37,482 nucleotides of DNA from an uncultured Lachnospiraceae bacterium (lineage in GTDB: Bacteria; Bacillota; Clostridia; Lachnospirales; Lachnospiraceae): the NCBI GenBank assembly GCA_946631165.1, contig CAMOZZ010000005.1, positions 1-37,482 of the forward strand, read 5' to 3'. Positions 36,284-37,482 of this stretch are shown piece by piece. The position numbers and the translations under genes were made by a program. Numbering within the stretch: the stretch's first letter is position 1; each line of letters starts with the position of its first letter. The notes beneath the pieces are model-generated. The model ran no database searches and was not told the origin of the DNA. It worked only from the letters and a program-made list of their open reading frames with translations.

Positions 36284-37482
36284 ATGCCGAAAAGAACAGA
36301 TATCCATAAAGTGCTGATCATAGGCTCCGGTCCGATCATCATCGGCCAGGCCTGCGAGTTCGACTATTCCGGCACCCAGGCATGCAAAGCTCTTCGCAAG
36401 CTCGGATATGAAATCGTTCTTGTCAATTCCAATCCCGCAACCATCATGACCGATCCCGAAACTGCCGACGTTACGTATATCGAGCCCCTGAATGTAGAAC
36501 GTCTGGAGCAGATCATTGCAAAAGAACGTCCCGATGCCCTTCTTCCCAATCTCGGCGGACAGTCCGGCCTCAATCTTGCAGCAGAACTTGCCAAAGAAGG
36601 CATTCTTGATAAATACAATGTCCAGGTCATCGGTGTTCAGGTGGACGCCATTGAGCGCGGTGAAGACCGGATCGAGTTCAAGAATACCATGAACGCGCTC
36701 GGCATTGAGATGGCCCGCTCCCAGGTCTCCTATTCCGTGGAAGAAGCACTTGCGATCGCCGATGAACTCGGTTATCCGGTCGTCCTCCGTCCGGCCTACA
36801 CCATGGGCGGTGCCGGCGGCGGTCTTGTATATAATAAGGAAGAGCTGAAGACCGTCTGCGCCAGAGGCCTGCAGGCTTCCCTTGTCGGCCAGGTACTCGT
36901 CGAAGAATCCATCCTCGGCTGGGAAGAGCTCGAGCTGGAAGTCGTACGTGATTCCGCAGGCAATATGATCACGGTCTGCTTTATTGAGAACATCGATCCC
37001 ATGGGCGTTCATACAGGTGATTCCTTCTGTTCCGCTCCCATGCTTACCATTTCCGAAGAAGTCCAGAAACGTCTGCAGGAGCAGGCTTACAAGATCGTCG
37101 ATTCCGTGCAGGTCATCGGCGGCACCAATGTTCAGTTCGCACACGATCCCGTCAGTGATCGTATCGTTGTTATTGAGATCAATCCCCGTACTTCCAGATC
37201 TTCCGCACTCGCCAGCAAGGCGACCGGCTTCCCGATCGCTCTCGTTTCCGCGATGCTCGCGACCGGCCTGAATCTGTCCGACATTCCCTGCGGCAAATAC
37301 GGCACGCTGGATAAATATGTGCCGGACGGCGACTATGTCGTGATCAAGTTCGCCCGCTGGGCATTCGAAAAGTTCAAAGGCGTGGAAGACAAGCTCGGCA
37401 CCCAGATGCGTGCTGTCGGCGAAGTCATGAGCATCGGCAAGAATTACAAGGAAGCCTTCCAGAAAGCCATCCGTTCCCTGGA
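36284..37482 (+). CDS. carB: Carbamoyl-phosphate synthase large subunit, truncated at the right window edge
   Basis: MPKRTDIHKVLIIGSGPIIIGQACEFDYSGTQACKALRKLGYEIVLVNSNPATIMTDPETADVTYIEPL...RPAYTMGGAGGGLVYN...INPRTSRSSALASKATGFPIA. Missing from the ORF track because no stop lies in the window. Confidence 0.96.
   Translation, partial: MPKRTDIHKVLIIGSGPIIIGQACEFDYSGTQACKALRKLGYEIVLVNSNPATIMTDPETADVTYIEPLNVERLEQIIAKERPDALLPNLGGQSGLNLAAELAKEGILDKYNVQVIGVQVDAIERGEDRIEFKNTMNALGIEMARSQVSYSVEEALAIADELGYPVVLRPAYTMGGAGGGLVYNKEELKTVCARGLQASLVGQVLVEESILGWEELELEVVRDSAGNMITVCFIENIDPMGVHTGDSFCSAPMLTISEEVQKRLQEQAYKIVDSVQVIGGTNVQFAHDPVSDRIVVIEINPRTSRSSALASKATGFPIALVSAMLATGLNLSDIPCGKYGTLDKYVPDGDYVVIKFARWAFEKFKGVEDKLGTQMRAVGEVMSIGKNYKEAFQKAIRSL

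Noticed and set aside
36257-37144. 295-aa minus-strand ORF
   Set aside because: Antisense to carB, and it overlaps the carB start and SD.

Overview
The window reads as a chromosomal housekeeping segment from a Bacillota (Clostridia/Lachnospiraceae-like) bacterium; the taxon is inferred from gene content only. About 28 protein genes are supported. On the minus strand from the left edge: yfcE-truA-pgeF-murF-priA (priA truncated). These are followed by fbp class III (+), an orphan BlaI-type repressor, a cls-aspartate kinase-ROK glucokinase run, folA (+), pckA, an ftsK-ddh-murE run, hppA (+), argF-argR, divergent pyrB-pyrI (+), a GT2 gene (+), and a surface-glycan-like block (Wzy-like, acyltransferase-3, YfhO). 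The right end carries tyrS-xpaC-telA, an orphan zinc-type ABC substrate-binding lipoprotein, and carB (+, truncated at the right edge). No tRNA, rRNA, CRISPR array, transposase or phage gene was recognised. The most unusual non-coding signal is the fbp/blaI intergenic region (7109-7336). It has a 12-bp inverted repeat enclosing three hairpins, then 3.5 copies of a 16-bp tandem repeat that carry the same pairing strand, then a bidirectional terminator. Other regulatory signals are ARG-box-like palindromes bracketing a near-consensus argF promoter, an inverted repeat on the -35 of the orphan blaI gene, and a 16-bp palindrome upstream of pckA. I found no strong evidence for a wholly new multi-gene system.
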